A program made the position numbers and the translations under genes. Below, piece by piece: positions 16,916 through 26,337 of a DNA stretch of 64,000 nt. Location of the stretch: positions 1-64,000 of the forward strand of contig DATKLL010000182.1 of the NCBI GenBank assembly GCA_035542475.1, read 5' to 3'. The notes beneath the pieces were generated by a model. That model was not told the origin of the DNA. It saw only the letters and a list, made by a program, of their open reading frames with translations, and searched no databases. The number at the start of each line of letters is the position of its first letter. The stretch's first letter is position 1. This stretch comes from DATKLL01 sp035542475 (GTDB lineage: Bacteria; Desulfobacterota; Syntrophia; Syntrophales; UBA2185).

Positions 16916-17608
16916 TTATTTGATATTTTCAAGTTTCTTCCCTTCGGCAATTTCCTCCATTGTTTTGCGGTCCAGTATCCTGATTCGTGACCCTTTTGAG
17001 CTGATAAGTCCCTGCCTGCCCATCTTACCAAGTATGCGGGATAGTGTTTCCGGGATTGTACCAAGTATGGAAGCCAGTTGTCCTTTAGAGATATCGAGAT
17101 CAAATTCGGCTTCGCTCTCAGCCCTTTTGCTCAGGTATAGAAGATAAGCTGCAAGTCGTCCCGGCACCTCTTTCAAAGATAGATCTTCGACGAGTGCCGC
17201 GAATTTTCGAAGGCGCCAGGATAACATGGCCAACATATTCAGAGACAGTGATGGGTCTTTTTTGATGAGTTCGATAAACGCGCTTCTGGGAAAGAACAGA
17301 AGTGAGCTTTGGGAATTCGCTTCCGCAAATGCCGGATATCCCTGGCCGGTAAAGACGGGAACTTCTCCAAAAATTTCTCCCGGACCCATCATGTGCAAAA
17401 TCTGTTCTTTCCCTTCCGGTGACAGTTTAAATATTTTTACCCGTCCGGAGGTGATTGCGTAAAAGCCGGACCCTTCATCTCCTTCCGAGAAGATGATCTG
17501 GTCTTTTTTATAAGCACGGTTCACGGCAATCCTGGCCAACTCTTCATGCTGCCCTCTTGATAAACCTTCGAAAAGAGGTATAGCTGCAATATGATCGATC
17601 AATTTCAA
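16916..17608 (-). CDS. Crp/Fnr-family transcriptional regulator
   Basis: The 230-residue protein has an N-terminal cyclic-nucleotide-type sensor barrel (FSEGDEGSGFYAITSGRVKI, MGPGEIFGEVPVFTGQGYPA), a dimer helix and a C-terminal winged helix (ISKGQLASILGTIPETLSRI, with the E-x-x-S-R recognition helix of FNR/DNR-type proteins). The N terminus has no Cys cluster like FNR, so an oxygen-sensing 4Fe-4S is unlikely; a DNR/HcpR-like nitrosative or redox sensor is possible. It is divergent from a ferredoxin-like gene, and an FNR-type palindrome lies between the two starts. Confidence 0.85.
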   Translation of the reverse strand: MKLIDHIAAIPLFEGLSRGQHEELARIAVNRAYKKDQIIFSEGDEGSGFYAITSGRVKIFKLSPEGKEQILHMMGPGEIFGEVPVFTGQGYPAFAEANSQSSLLFFPRSAFIELIKKDPSLSLNMLAMLSWRLRKFAALVEDLSLKEVPGRLAAYLLYLSKRAESEAEFDLDISKGQLASILGTIPETLSRILGKMGRQGLISSKGSRIRILDRKTMEEIAEGKKLENIK

Positions 17609-17710
17609 TTCGTGACCTCCTATTATGTAAGGTGTACCTGCATAAGACTTTAGAATATATTTTATTATAAAGAAATAAATTGTTGACCAACAGGGGAAAA
17701 TAAAAATATT

Positions 17711-17724
17711 TTGACTTTAGTCAA
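17711..17724. promoter_or_regulatory. Crp/Fnr-type operator palindrome
   Basis: TTGACTTTAGTCAA is a perfect TTGAC-N4-GTCAA palindrome. It has the spacing of FNR/DNR boxes and the half-site reported for HcpR-type regulators. It lies 102 bases before the regulator start and 94 bases before the ferredoxin-like start, so it could serve either divergent promoter. Confidence 0.55.
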
Positions 17725-17818
17725 TGTTATAAGAAAACAAGCGCATTATATTAAGACAAAATTTATTAGTGTTGAAAAATCTTCATGACAAATATCTGGT
17801 GAATGGGGGAAAAGATTT

Positions 17819-18565
17819 ATGAAGGTAAAAAGAAAGATCATCCGGATTGATGAAGAAAAGTGCGACGGATGCGGGTCATGTGTGCCTGCATGTGCTGAAG
17901 GCGCCATACAGATCGTGAATGGCAAGGCGAAACTGATAGCAGAAAAATATTGCGACGGACTGGGGGCCTGCTTGGGTGAGTGTCCCAGAGACGCCCTAAG
18001 AATAATCGAAAGTGAGGTGGATGAATTTGACCAGGCGGCCGTGGATGAGCACATGGAATCCGGGGGGAAATCTCAAATTTCGGAAGTGCCAGTTATGGCT
18101 TACGGATGCCCGTCAACACTCATCCAGAGTTTTATATCTCCATTATCCTGTAAAGAGGCGAATAAACCTATTACCCAGACGGACATAACTTCAGCTCTTT
18201 CCCACTGGCCGGTTCAAATCAGACTCGTACCGCCTACTGCTCCGTTTTTAAAAAAGGCGGACCTCCTCATTGCTGCGGATTGCACCCCAGTTGCCTATCC
18301 GCGATTTCAAAGCGATTTCTTGAAAGGGAAAGTAGTTTTGTTAGGCTGTCCAAAATTTGATGAGACCGGGATATATATAGAAAAATTTGAGCAGATATTT
18401 CGTCAAGCTGATATCAGGAGCATTACGGTGCTTGTCATGGAGGTTCCATGCTGTCAGGGACTTCCTGCCATTGTCCGGAAAGGAATGGATTTGGCTGGTA
18501 AGAAGATCCCTCTGGAAAAAGTGATAATAAACAGAAGCGGAGAAATCATAAAAAAGGAATTTTAA
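17819..18565 (+). CDS. Ferredoxin-domain iron-sulfur protein
   Basis: The 248-residue protein starts with a two-cluster ferredoxin domain. The first motif, CDGCGSCVPACAEGAI, is complete. The second, CDGLGACLGECPRDAL, has Leu in place of the second Cys, so it has only three Cys in the usual places. The following 170 residues contain ADCTPVAYPRFQ, VVLLGCPKFD and VLVMEVPCCQGLPAIV, a Cys-rich region that may bind another metal centre. Such proteins occur near hybrid-cluster protein genes and under HcpR control. It is divergent from a Crp/Fnr gene with an operator-like palindrome between them. Partner and reaction are unknown. Confidence 0.75.
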   Translation: MKVKRKIIRIDEEKCDGCGSCVPACAEGAIQIVNGKAKLIAEKYCDGLGACLGECPRDALRIIESEVDEFDQAAVDEHMESGGKSQISEVPVMAYGCPSTLIQSFISPLSCKEANKPITQTDITSALSHWPVQIRLVPPTAPFLKKADLLIAADCTPVAYPRFQSDFLKGKVVLLGCPKFDETGIYIEKFEQIFRQADIRSITVLVMEVPCCQGLPAIVRKGMDLAGKKIPLEKVIINRSGEIIKKEF

Positions 18566-18587
18566 AAAAAACTAATGCAAAAATTCT

Positions 18588-19097
18588 CTATGCCTCAAGG
18601 ACTGCCAGGTAAGGCAGTTGCCGGAATTGATTCTGGAAACCAAGACCGTACCCGAAAACGAACTGCTCGGAGGTCTCAAAGACAGTGAAGTCTGGCTTGA
18701 TATCGATGCACCGGCTTCCTGGCTTGTCAAGGAGGACACATGTCCTGACTGACTTAGCTCCCTTTTCACTGAGGTGTCGGGCAGCATAATCCAAAGTTAT
18801 TCCAGTATCGGCAATAGCGGCTACTATGAGAATATCAAGTCCGCGGGGATTGAATTCGCTGGTGAATAATATTTCCGTTTCATTGGCATGTTCCTCACAG
18901 GTGATCCTCATGAAGTGGCAACGTAATGGGGTATCAAGTGCACGTACCAGGTCGGCTAAGAAAACAAACGCGTCGTCTAGAATGCCTACAACTGCAAACT
19001 CGTTTGTACTCATAACTTTCTTTATTTCTTTGGCTGTTTCTTTAATGCGCTTCAGGATTTCTTTTTCCGGCTTAAGAACGCGAATGCCCTTTTTCAT
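18588..19097 (-). CDS. Hypoxanthine-phosphoribosyltransferase-like protein with altered active site
   Basis: The 169-residue protein follows the type I phosphoribosyltransferase layout of Hpt enzymes. The PRPP motif, normally V-E-D-I-x-D-T-G, reads IVAAIADTGITL at about residues 91-102: the Glu-Asp pair that contacts the ribose is Ala93-Ala94, while the catalytic-base Asp97 is kept. The early LKG loop is LDD (about 40-42). Later GAKSVRTCVLLDKPGSR and FVFGYGLGFQNQFRQLPYL match the base-binding and C-terminal motifs. It may be a regulator or use a different substrate. It is convergent with the ferredoxin-like gene. Confidence 0.75.
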   Translation of the reverse strand: MKKGIRVLKPEKEILKRIKETAKEIKKVMSTNEFAVVGILDDAFVFLADLVRALDTPLRCHFMRITCEEHANETEILFTSEFNPRGLDILIVAAIADTGITLDYAARHLSEKGAKSVRTCVLLDKPGSRCIDIKPDFTVFETSEQFVFGYGLGFQNQFRQLPYLAVLEA

Positions 19098-19173
19098 TTC
19101 AATCCCGAGTCTCCTTTGATTTTTTTGGAATTATATAGGAAATACGTTCATTAATGTCAATAGGATAAATGCC

Positions 19174-20817
19174 TCAATTTTGAGTAGCTGCCGAAACTAC
19201 CCCGGTTAGATGCATAACATTTCTTTTTGCAACATACGCGTGAGTAGTCACAAGGTGCAAGTCTATGGAGTTACCAGTTAGTTTGTCCTGTCTCCCGTTA
19301 ATGACGATCCTTCCTTCTATTGTGGGGGAAACTGGGGAGTACTTTTTGAGATAAGAAACAAAGACATCTCTCAAAGCTTTTCCGTACACGATATTTTTGC
19401 CTTTTCTAAAGGTCGTAAATTTATCACCTCCGGTAGCCAAAAAATCAACAGTCGTTACTGTGTATGTTTTATTTGGATCTAAAGGACTTATTCCAATATA
19501 TACTTCCTTAACTCTGGAGCCCACCGGCTCGGATAAATCGTACCGAATTCTTATACCGGATACCTGCAGGATGCCATATTCCATTCTCGCATCTTGTTCC
19601 AGAATTTTCATGATTTGTTTTCCCTTGAGTTTCATAGTCACCAGACTGTTATCAAACGGCAAGAGGGTAAAGACCTGTTCCAGATTGATCTTCCCATGAG
19701 GGATATTAGTTCTGATCGCCCCACTGTTCAAGAAGGCTATATCTGCATTAGTCGCTTTTTTCATAGCGTCGCATACGAGGTTACCTATGTTCGATTCTCT
19801 CTGGTGATATCTTACCAGATCGACGGCAGTTTCACCCACCACTCGGGCATATTCCTGCTGTATACGGCCATTGTATACATGGACGATTTTCTCCACTTCC
19901 CTGTCATAGGGACTGTCCTCAGCTGCAAGTACCTCTTTGAGTTCCATTTCTTCTGTATGCCGGATGATTTTACCGGTATCGGGATCAATCCTTAGTTTTA
20001 GAACTCCGAGGTACAATCCGTTATACCCTGCCTGAACGACAATAGTATCTCCGATCACGACGGGCGTTTCCAGTGGTGTATGGCTGTGCCCACCGACAAC
20101 AACATGAATCCCTAAAACACGCTGGGCAAGTTCTTTATCGGCATCCAGTCCCAGATGGGAAAGCACGATGATGAGATTGGCCCCTTCGTCCCTTACCTTT
20201 TTAATGAGCTGGGGCAGGACATCTTCCGGTTTGTAGATGACCAGCCTTTTTAGATGACCGTGCTTAGTGATGAAGAGAACATCGGGTGTGGTAACTCCTA
20301 TAATTGCTATCTTTAGGTTTTTTCTGCTTACGATAATATAAGGTTTGACGCCGGGGAGATATCGGCCCCGGTCGTCCTTTATATTGGCGGATAAATAAGG
20401 AAAACCGGAGGTCTCAATAAGGCATTTAAATGCGTCCATACCCCAGTCGAATTCGTGATTGCCAACAGCCATCGCATCAAATTTCAGATAATTCATTACA
20501 TCTACAACCGGTTGCCCCTTAAAAAGATTGGAAACAGGCGTTCCTTGAAACATGTCACCCGCGGAGAGCAGCAAAGTGCCGTCTGGGTTTTGGACTCTCT
20601 CTTCCTGGATCATTTTGGCCAGATAGGCTGCACCGCCGGCCCTTCCCATGCCGCCTTTGTTTGTTTCCATGTAAGGCAAAATGTGCCCATGAGTGTCGTT
20701 GATATGGAGGATAGTGAGATCAACAGCGGATTGCTGTTCCGCTAAAAGGGAGGAAGGGCAGAAAAGAAGCAGGATGCAGAGAAGGGCAATTAAACAGGAC
20801 CGTCTGTTCATGGACAA
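19174..20817 (-). CDS. Secreted 5'-nucleotidase / 2',3'-cyclic phosphodiesterase family
   Basis: The 547-residue protein has a signal peptide (CLIALLCILLLFCPSSLLAE) and a metallophosphatase domain: LTILHINDTHGHILPY, LLSAGDMFQGTPVSNLFKG, AVGNHEFDWGMDAF, LSHLGLDADKELA and VVGGHSHTPLETPVV give the two-metal ligands. The C-terminal domain (from about 320, ESNIGNLVCDAMKKATNADI, then LNSGAIRTNIPHG) is the substrate-binding 5'-nucleotidase domain. It would dephosphorylate nucleotides in the periplasm. It is a single gene, divergent from the porin. Confidence 0.93.
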   Translation of the reverse strand: MSMNRRSCLIALLCILLLFCPSSLLAEQQSAVDLTILHINDTHGHILPYMETNKGGMGRAGGAAYLAKMIQEERVQNPDGTLLLSAGDMFQGTPVSNLFKGQPVVDVMNYLKFDAMAVGNHEFDWGMDAFKCLIETSGFPYLSANIKDDRGRYLPGVKPYIIVSRKNLKIAIIGVTTPDVLFITKHGHLKRLVIYKPEDVLPQLIKKVRDEGANLIIVLSHLGLDADKELAQRVLGIHVVVGGHSHTPLETPVVIGDTIVVQAGYNGLYLGVLKLRIDPDTGKIIRHTEEMELKEVLAAEDSPYDREVEKIVHVYNGRIQQEYARVVGETAVDLVRYHQRESNIGNLVCDAMKKATNADIAFLNSGAIRTNIPHGKINLEQVFTLLPFDNSLVTMKLKGKQIMKILEQDARMEYGILQVSGIRIRYDLSEPVGSRVKEVYIGISPLDPNKTYTVTTVDFLATGGDKFTTFRKGKNIVYGKALRDVFVSYLKKYSPVSPTIEGRIVINGRQDKLTGNSIDLHLVTTHAYVAKRNVMHLTGVVSAATQN

Positions 20818-21045
20818 ACCTTAATTATTTTCATTTGTTGACTTTTGAAGTCTTCTTTGTTTAATACATGTCCTTCAACAATATTACAAGATCTGAAAAA
20901 TTGCAGAGGAAAGATAGTAAAATTTAGTTATTATAAGTAATAAAAAGTACGTTAATGTAACTTTTTTCTTGCAATTGCAGTTTTCTTGTGTTACCTGCCT
21001 ACTTGAAATATTTCTGGCGAAATATACAAGAAGGGGGAGGATAAA

Positions 21046-22557
21046 ATGAGAAAGTTTTGGGTAGTTTTACTATCAGTAGGGCTGATCGTGGCCCTCACAG
21101 CGCCTGTATTGGCCGCGGACGTGAAGTTCAGCGGTTCTTATGTCATACAGGGCTATTATGAGGACAACCGCCGGATCGCGGAAATTCCCGGCAGCACCCT
21201 CGCAAGCAGCCAGAGGGGCCCGTCCGATTCCTTCACCTGGCAGAGGTTGAGAGTAGGGACGGTCTTCCAGGTCGCTGAAGGCCTGAGCCTGACAACTAGG
21301 TTCGACGCGATGGAGAAGGTCTGGGGCGCCGCCCGGGGTGTGAGTGTTCCCGGTGTTGGTGCTACATATGCGACTGCATACGATTCCAATGGTATTCAGA
21401 TTCCAGGGTCGGGTGAAGCGGAAAACATCAAGTTCCAGCACGTGTATGTGACCTTTAACACCGGTATCGGCAGATTTATAGCTGGCTACTATCCCCAGAA
21501 TGCGTTCGGTACCTCTTTTGCTAACAGTTCCGATTACGCGTACGGCCCAAGGCTCAGATGGGATATTACTACGGGTCCCTGGATGTTTGCTCTTTACTGG
21601 GATAAGTATGAAGGTCAGGACAACAGCTATGCATCCATAGGTACCGCGAACCCTCAAGTAGATGCCTCAAAGGACAAATACCAGGCATTCGCTATCTACA
21701 ACTGGGGTAAGGGTGAAGCTGGTATGCAACTGCAGTATGCCATTGAGACAAGGGCTAGTGGAGTCACTGGAGCTGCGGACTCCGATACCAGTAACTATAA
21801 GAAGAGTTCTTATAAGATAACTCCTTATATGAAAGCAGCTTTCGGGCCCACGTATGTTGAAGCTGAAATAATCTATACCTGGGGTAAGCAAAGGATTTGG
21901 GAGACAAGCTCTTCCAGGACAGATATCACTTATACCGGTTTATCAGCATATGCCATGGCCAAGGTGGATCTCAAACCGGCCTATGTGGGAGGCATTTTCT
22001 TTTATGTCTCGGGTGATGACGCAGGCACCACCGATAAGATCGAATCCGGTAACCCCAGCGGTTCCGACTTCAACCCCTGCCTCATCCTGGGCAATTATGA
22101 TCTGAACAGGTGGAGCGGCGGCATGGGTAATTCCAATGTTTTTGGTGGCACAACGTACAATACCGCATTGACACGTGCCGCGGCCAACCCGCTCGGTGGC
22201 TATAGTGGTGTCGGTCTGGATAACATCTGGGCTTACCAGGTATTTGTCGGTGTAACACCGGTGCCAAAGCTGGATACCAGGCTCGCAATTACCTATGCAT
22301 ACTTTGATAGGACCCCGTCCACGACCGGACCGTCTATCAGCTATACAACTCCCAATAACGGAAGCGACGGCGCCTGGGTATCAAAGAACCTCGGTTTTGA
22401 GGCCGATCTCACGGCGACATATAAGATCTATGACAACCTCTCCTACATGATCGGCTTCGGCTACCTGTGGGCAGGGGATGCCTTTAAGGGAACAAATATA
22501 GCTGCTGACGTTAAGAACGATTATCTCCTGACGCATAAGTTGACACTCAGCTTCTAA
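21046..22557 (+). CDS. Outer-membrane porin
   Basis: The 503-residue protein has a cleavable signal peptide (FWVVLLSVGLIVALTAPVLA then ADVKFSGSY). The rest is a run of alternating amphipathic strands rich in Tyr, Gly and Trp, for example RFIAGYYPQNAFGTSF and AEIIYTWGKQRIWE. It ends with a strand terminating in Phe (LLTHKLTLSF), the usual BAM recognition signal. It is a trimeric-porin-like beta barrel of the kind common in Desulfobacterota. GGGGGAGGATAAA precedes the ATG and a strong terminator follows, consistent with high expression from its own promoter. Confidence 0.85.
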   Translation: MRKFWVVLLSVGLIVALTAPVLAADVKFSGSYVIQGYYEDNRRIAEIPGSTLASSQRGPSDSFTWQRLRVGTVFQVAEGLSLTTRFDAMEKVWGAARGVSVPGVGATYATAYDSNGIQIPGSGEAENIKFQHVYVTFNTGIGRFIAGYYPQNAFGTSFANSSDYAYGPRLRWDITTGPWMFALYWDKYEGQDNSYASIGTANPQVDASKDKYQAFAIYNWGKGEAGMQLQYAIETRASGVTGAADSDTSNYKKSSYKITPYMKAAFGPTYVEAEIIYTWGKQRIWETSSSRTDITYTGLSAYAMAKVDLKPAYVGGIFFYVSGDDAGTTDKIESGNPSGSDFNPCLILGNYDLNRWSGGMGNSNVFGGTTYNTALTRAAANPLGGYSGVGLDNIWAYQVFVGVTPVPKLDTRLAITYAYFDRTPSTTGPSISYTTPNNGSDGAWVSKNLGFEADLTATYKIYDNLSYMIGFGYLWAGDAFKGTNIAADVKNDYLLTHKLTLSF

Positions 22558-22585
22558 TTCTTTTGTTGTTAGCACACATCTAACA

Positions 22586-22619
22586 AAGAGCCCCGTGAGT
22601 TTACTCCGGGGCTCTTTTG
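22586..22619 (+). terminator. Intrinsic terminator after the porin gene
   Basis: AAGAGCCCCG pairs with CGGGGCTCTT (one base bulged) across a GTGAGTTTACT-type loop and runs into TTTT. It separates the porin from the tungstate module. Confidence 0.85.
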
Positions 22620-22739
22620 CTGTGCTTAGCCGTGGAGTATTTTTGGTATATAAGTAATATTTAGTAATTGCATGTAGTTTATCATCTTGCGGTTATTCTC
22701 AGACTTATGTATCCTTACTCATTAAATTTGAGGGATGAT

Positions 22740-23657
22740 ATGTCCGGGGACATGATGAATACAAAAGAGGTGGCGCAATATCTGGGCATTCATGAGAAGC
22801 AGGTTTATGCGCTTGTCAAGGCAGGTCGTATCCCTGCAACGCGGGTTACGGGAAAGTGGATCTTCCCAAAGAAATTGATTGATGAATGGATTGAAGCAAA
22901 TGCTGAACAGGGAATAAAGGAAGCTAAATCAAAAAGCAGAAAAATTTCTGGAGCGCTGTTGGCAGCAGGCAGTAATGATCCTGTCCTGGATATACTTCAG
23001 ACCTGTATGAGAAATTCACATCCTGAAATTTACATCTTTTCCGCAAATATTGGCAGTACAGAAGGATTGAAGGCTCTGAACATGGGTTATACGGATATCG
23101 CCTGGTCCCATTTGCTCGATGCCAAGAGCGGCCAATATAATTTTCCCTATCTTGCAATTTATCTGCCGAATGTGAGAGCTGTCGTTGTCAATCTCTTCAA
23201 GCGTGAGATTGGTTTTGTGGTCGCCGCCGGCAATCCGCGCAATATCAAAAGTTTTCAGGATCTCGTAAATAAAAGCATCAGGTTTATTAATAGACAGCGC
23301 GGTTCAGGTACGAGGCTGCTTATCGATTACCATCTGCAGCAAAGGGGAATCACACCAGATACAATTTCCGGTTATGACATTGAGGTCTACACACATTTTG
23401 ACGTAGGGTTTTCTATTCTTTCCGGTGAAGCGGACGTGGGAATAGCCAGTGCTGTGGTATCAAAACTCTTGGGTCTTCAATTCATACCCATCACCTGGGA
23501 AAGCTTTGACATGATCCTTGACCAGCCGACATTTTTTGAAAAAGGCCTTCAGACATTTATAGGTGTCCTTAAATCTGGGGAATTTCGAAAAATTGTAGAT
23601 AGACTGGGAGGCTATGACTTCAAGGACTCCGGGAAAATACTGTACTCTGCGGTTTGA
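22740..23657 (+). CDS. HTH regulator with periplasmic-binding-like sensor domain
   Basis: From the ATG at 22740, which has GAGGGA 4 bases upstream, the product is 305 residues; an upstream ATG at 22668 would add 24 unconserved residues. Residues 6-55 form an excisionase/MerR-type helix-turn-helix (NTKEVAQYLGIHEKQVYALV, then GRIPATRVTGKWIFPK). From about 70 to 300 is a binding-protein-like domain of the PF12727 type (INRQRGSGTRLLIDYHL, GEADVGIASAVVSKLLG). This pairing is typical of oxyanion-responsive regulators near molybdate or tungstate transporters. It lies first in the tup module, 37 bases before a TupA-like gene, so it probably senses the transported anion. The direct ligand is inferred. 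Confidence 0.8.
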   Translation: MSGDMMNTKEVAQYLGIHEKQVYALVKAGRIPATRVTGKWIFPKKLIDEWIEANAEQGIKEAKSKSRKISGALLAAGSNDPVLDILQTCMRNSHPEIYIFSANIGSTEGLKALNMGYTDIAWSHLLDAKSGQYNFPYLAIYLPNVRAVVVNLFKREIGFVVAAGNPRNIKSFQDLVNKSIRFINRQRGSGTRLLIDYHLQQRGITPDTISGYDIEVYTHFDVGFSILSGEADVGIASAVVSKLLGLQFIPITWESFDMILDQPTFFEKGLQTFIGVLKSGEFRKIVDRLGGYDFKDSGKILYSAV

Positions 23658-23694
23658 TATCCCGGGAAAACGGACGTCAGAAAGGATTTTTTTT

Positions 23695-24543
<849 letters not shown>

Positions 24544-24591
24544 CTGTGCACTTCATATGAGGTATAATACTATCTATTAGGAGGTAGAGAG

Positions 24592-25458
24592 GTGAATAGA
24601 TTAAGAAGCGTTGGCGTTATCATAGCTGTATTGTCAATCTTGGCTGTTGCTTTCGTAATTTTGCCAGCCGGTGTTGCACATGCTCAGCAGAAAAACATCA
24701 TAATGGCGACGACCACCAGCACGCAGGACTCGGGTCTTTTGGATGTCCTCCTGCCAATCTTTGAAAAGAAGACGGGCTACTTTGTCAAGACAATCGCGGT
24801 TGGTTCCGGTCAGGCCATGGCTATGGGTCAGAAAGGAGAGGCGGATGTGCTCCTGGTTCACTCGCCTGAAGCAGAGAAAAAATTCATGACAGAAGGTTTC
24901 GGGGTTAACAGAAAGCTCGTCATGCATAACGATTTTATTATCGTTGGGCCGAGATCAGACCCGGCCAGGATCAAGGGGGCAAAATCATCTGTGGATGCCT
25001 TCAAGAGGATCTCTGCGGCAAATGCCATCTTTATGTCCCGGGGCGACAATTCGGGAACACACGCCAAAGAGAAATCCATATGGAAGGCTGCCGGTATAAA
25101 CCCGGAACGACAGAAATGGTACCAGCAGACCGGCCTTGGTATGGGACAGACCCTGAGTGTTGCCGCCGAGAAAAAAACATATACCCTTGCCGACCGGGGG
25201 ACATATCTGGCTTTAAAGAAAACCCTTGGCCTCGATATTCTCTATGAAGGGGATGCGATCCTGCTCAATATCTATCATGTCATTGAGGTCAATCCCGTTA
25301 GGTGGCCGAAGGTGAATGCTCCTGGTGCAAAGGCATTCGCAGATTTCATGGTATCCAGTGAGGCTCAAGAAATTATCAAGAGGTTTGGTGTCGAGAAATA
25401 TGGTTCTCCTCTCTTTTTTCCCGATGCCGGGAAAAAAGAAGAAACGTTGGGGAAATGA
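24592..25458 (+). CDS. tupA: Tungstate ABC transporter substrate-binding protein
   Basis: The 288-residue periplasmic protein starts at a GTG with AGGAGG 7 bases upstream. It has a signal peptide ending in GVAHAQQ, and then MATTTSTQDSGLLDVLLPIF, the classic oxyanion-binding loop of TupA. Further signatures are VGSGQAMAMGQKGEADVLLV, NDFIIVGPRSDPARIKGA and FMSRGDNSGTHAKEKSIW. TupA captures tungstate with high affinity for the TupBC transporter. It is followed by a palindromic repeat (25477-25617) and then tupB. Confidence 0.92.
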   Translation: MNRLRSVGVIIAVLSILAVAFVILPAGVAHAQQKNIIMATTTSTQDSGLLDVLLPIFEKKTGYFVKTIAVGSGQAMAMGQKGEADVLLVHSPEAEKKFMTEGFGVNRKLVMHNDFIIVGPRSDPARIKGAKSSVDAFKRISAANAIFMSRGDNSGTHAKEKSIWKAAGINPERQKWYQQTGLGMGQTLSVAAEKKTYTLADRGTYLALKKTLGLDILYEGDAILLNIYHVIEVNPVRWPKVNAPGAKAFADFMVSSEAQEIIKRFGVEKYGSPLFFPDAGKKEETLGK

Positions 25459-25476
25459 CAAAATGTGGATTTCATC

Positions 25477-25617
25477 GGGCTGTTCAAAATATCCAGATAT
25501 AAGGCGCACATGGTTCGACAGGCTCACCATGACATGTCATCCGGAGCTTGTCGAAGGATGAGCACGTTGAAAGGAAAGATGAAGCGCAACGCCGCAGATG
25601 GTCTTTTTCAACAGCCC
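25477..25617. repeat. Palindromic repeat (family A) inserted between tupA and tupB
   Basis: Left end GGGCTGTTCAAAATATCCAG and right end ATGGTCTTTTTCAACAGCCC are inverted repeats. The interior has AGCGCAACGCCGCAGATGG on one arm and a different insert, TTCGACAGGCTCACCATGA with GAGCTTGTCGAAGGATGA, itself an inverted repeat. The element lies within an otherwise tight operon and could form a strong RNA hairpin between tupA and tupB. Confidence 0.65.
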
Positions 25618-25638
25618 CGCGTTAAGAGACAAGTATAA

Positions 25639-26337
25639 GTGGACATCATTGTTGACGGAATAAAACAGGCATTTATCCTCCTGTTTACCCTCGATCCTGA
25701 AGTTTTAGGCATCACCTGGCTTTCCCTGAAAGTGTCAGGGATGGCGACCCTGATCAGCCTCGTTATCGGGATATCTGTCGGCACAGTGGTTGCTTTGACC
25801 CAGTTTCCTGGAAGAAAGCTTGTTGTCAGTTTGATCAATACGGGGATGGGTCTGCCGCCGGTGGTAGTAGGCCTCTTTGTTACGATGTTCCTCTGGCGAA
25901 ACGGCCCGTTCGGTTTTCTGGAGATTCTCTATACCCCGACTGCTATTATTATTGCTCAGGCCGTCATTGCAACTCCTATAGTCATGGGTATCAGCCTAGC
26001 TGCGATTCAGCATCTGCCCGCAAATCTCAGATTGCAGATACTGGCTCTCGGCGCGACGCGCGTTCAGATGGTATGGATTCTCGTTAAAGAGGCCCGGCTG
26101 CCCCTCCTGGCCGCTATAATGGCCGGGTTCGGCGGTGTCATTTCTGAAGTGGGGGCATCGATCATGGTCGGCGGCAACATCAAGGGGTATACTCGTGTCC
26201 TCACGACGGCGACCGTCATGGAGACGAGCAAAGGAAATTTTGATATTGCCATGGCCCTGGGAATCATACTGCTGTTGCTGGCCTTTTTAGTCAATCTTAT
26301 TCTCACGCAGATCCAGCAGAGAGAAAGACCGCGATGA
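25639..26337 (+). CDS. tupB: Tungstate ABC transporter permease
   Basis: The 232-residue integral membrane protein has five or six hydrophobic helices and a binding-protein-dependent permease loop, EAARLPLLAAIMAGFGGVISE-like at about residues 152-171 (E-A-R-L-P-x(7)-G-x(3)-V-I-S-E-V-G), which docks with the ATPase. This matches TupB. The start is a GTG at 25639. Its stop overlaps the tupC start in ATGA, showing translational coupling. Confidence 0.9.
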   Translation: MDIIVDGIKQAFILLFTLDPEVLGITWLSLKVSGMATLISLVIGISVGTVVALTQFPGRKLVVSLINTGMGLPPVVVGLFVTMFLWRNGPFGFLEILYTPTAIIIAQAVIATPIVMGISLAAIQHLPANLRLQILALGATRVQMVWILVKEARLPLLAAIMAGFGGVISEVGASIMVGGNIKGYTRVLTTATVMETSKGNFDIAMALGIILLLLAFLVNLILTQIQQRERPR

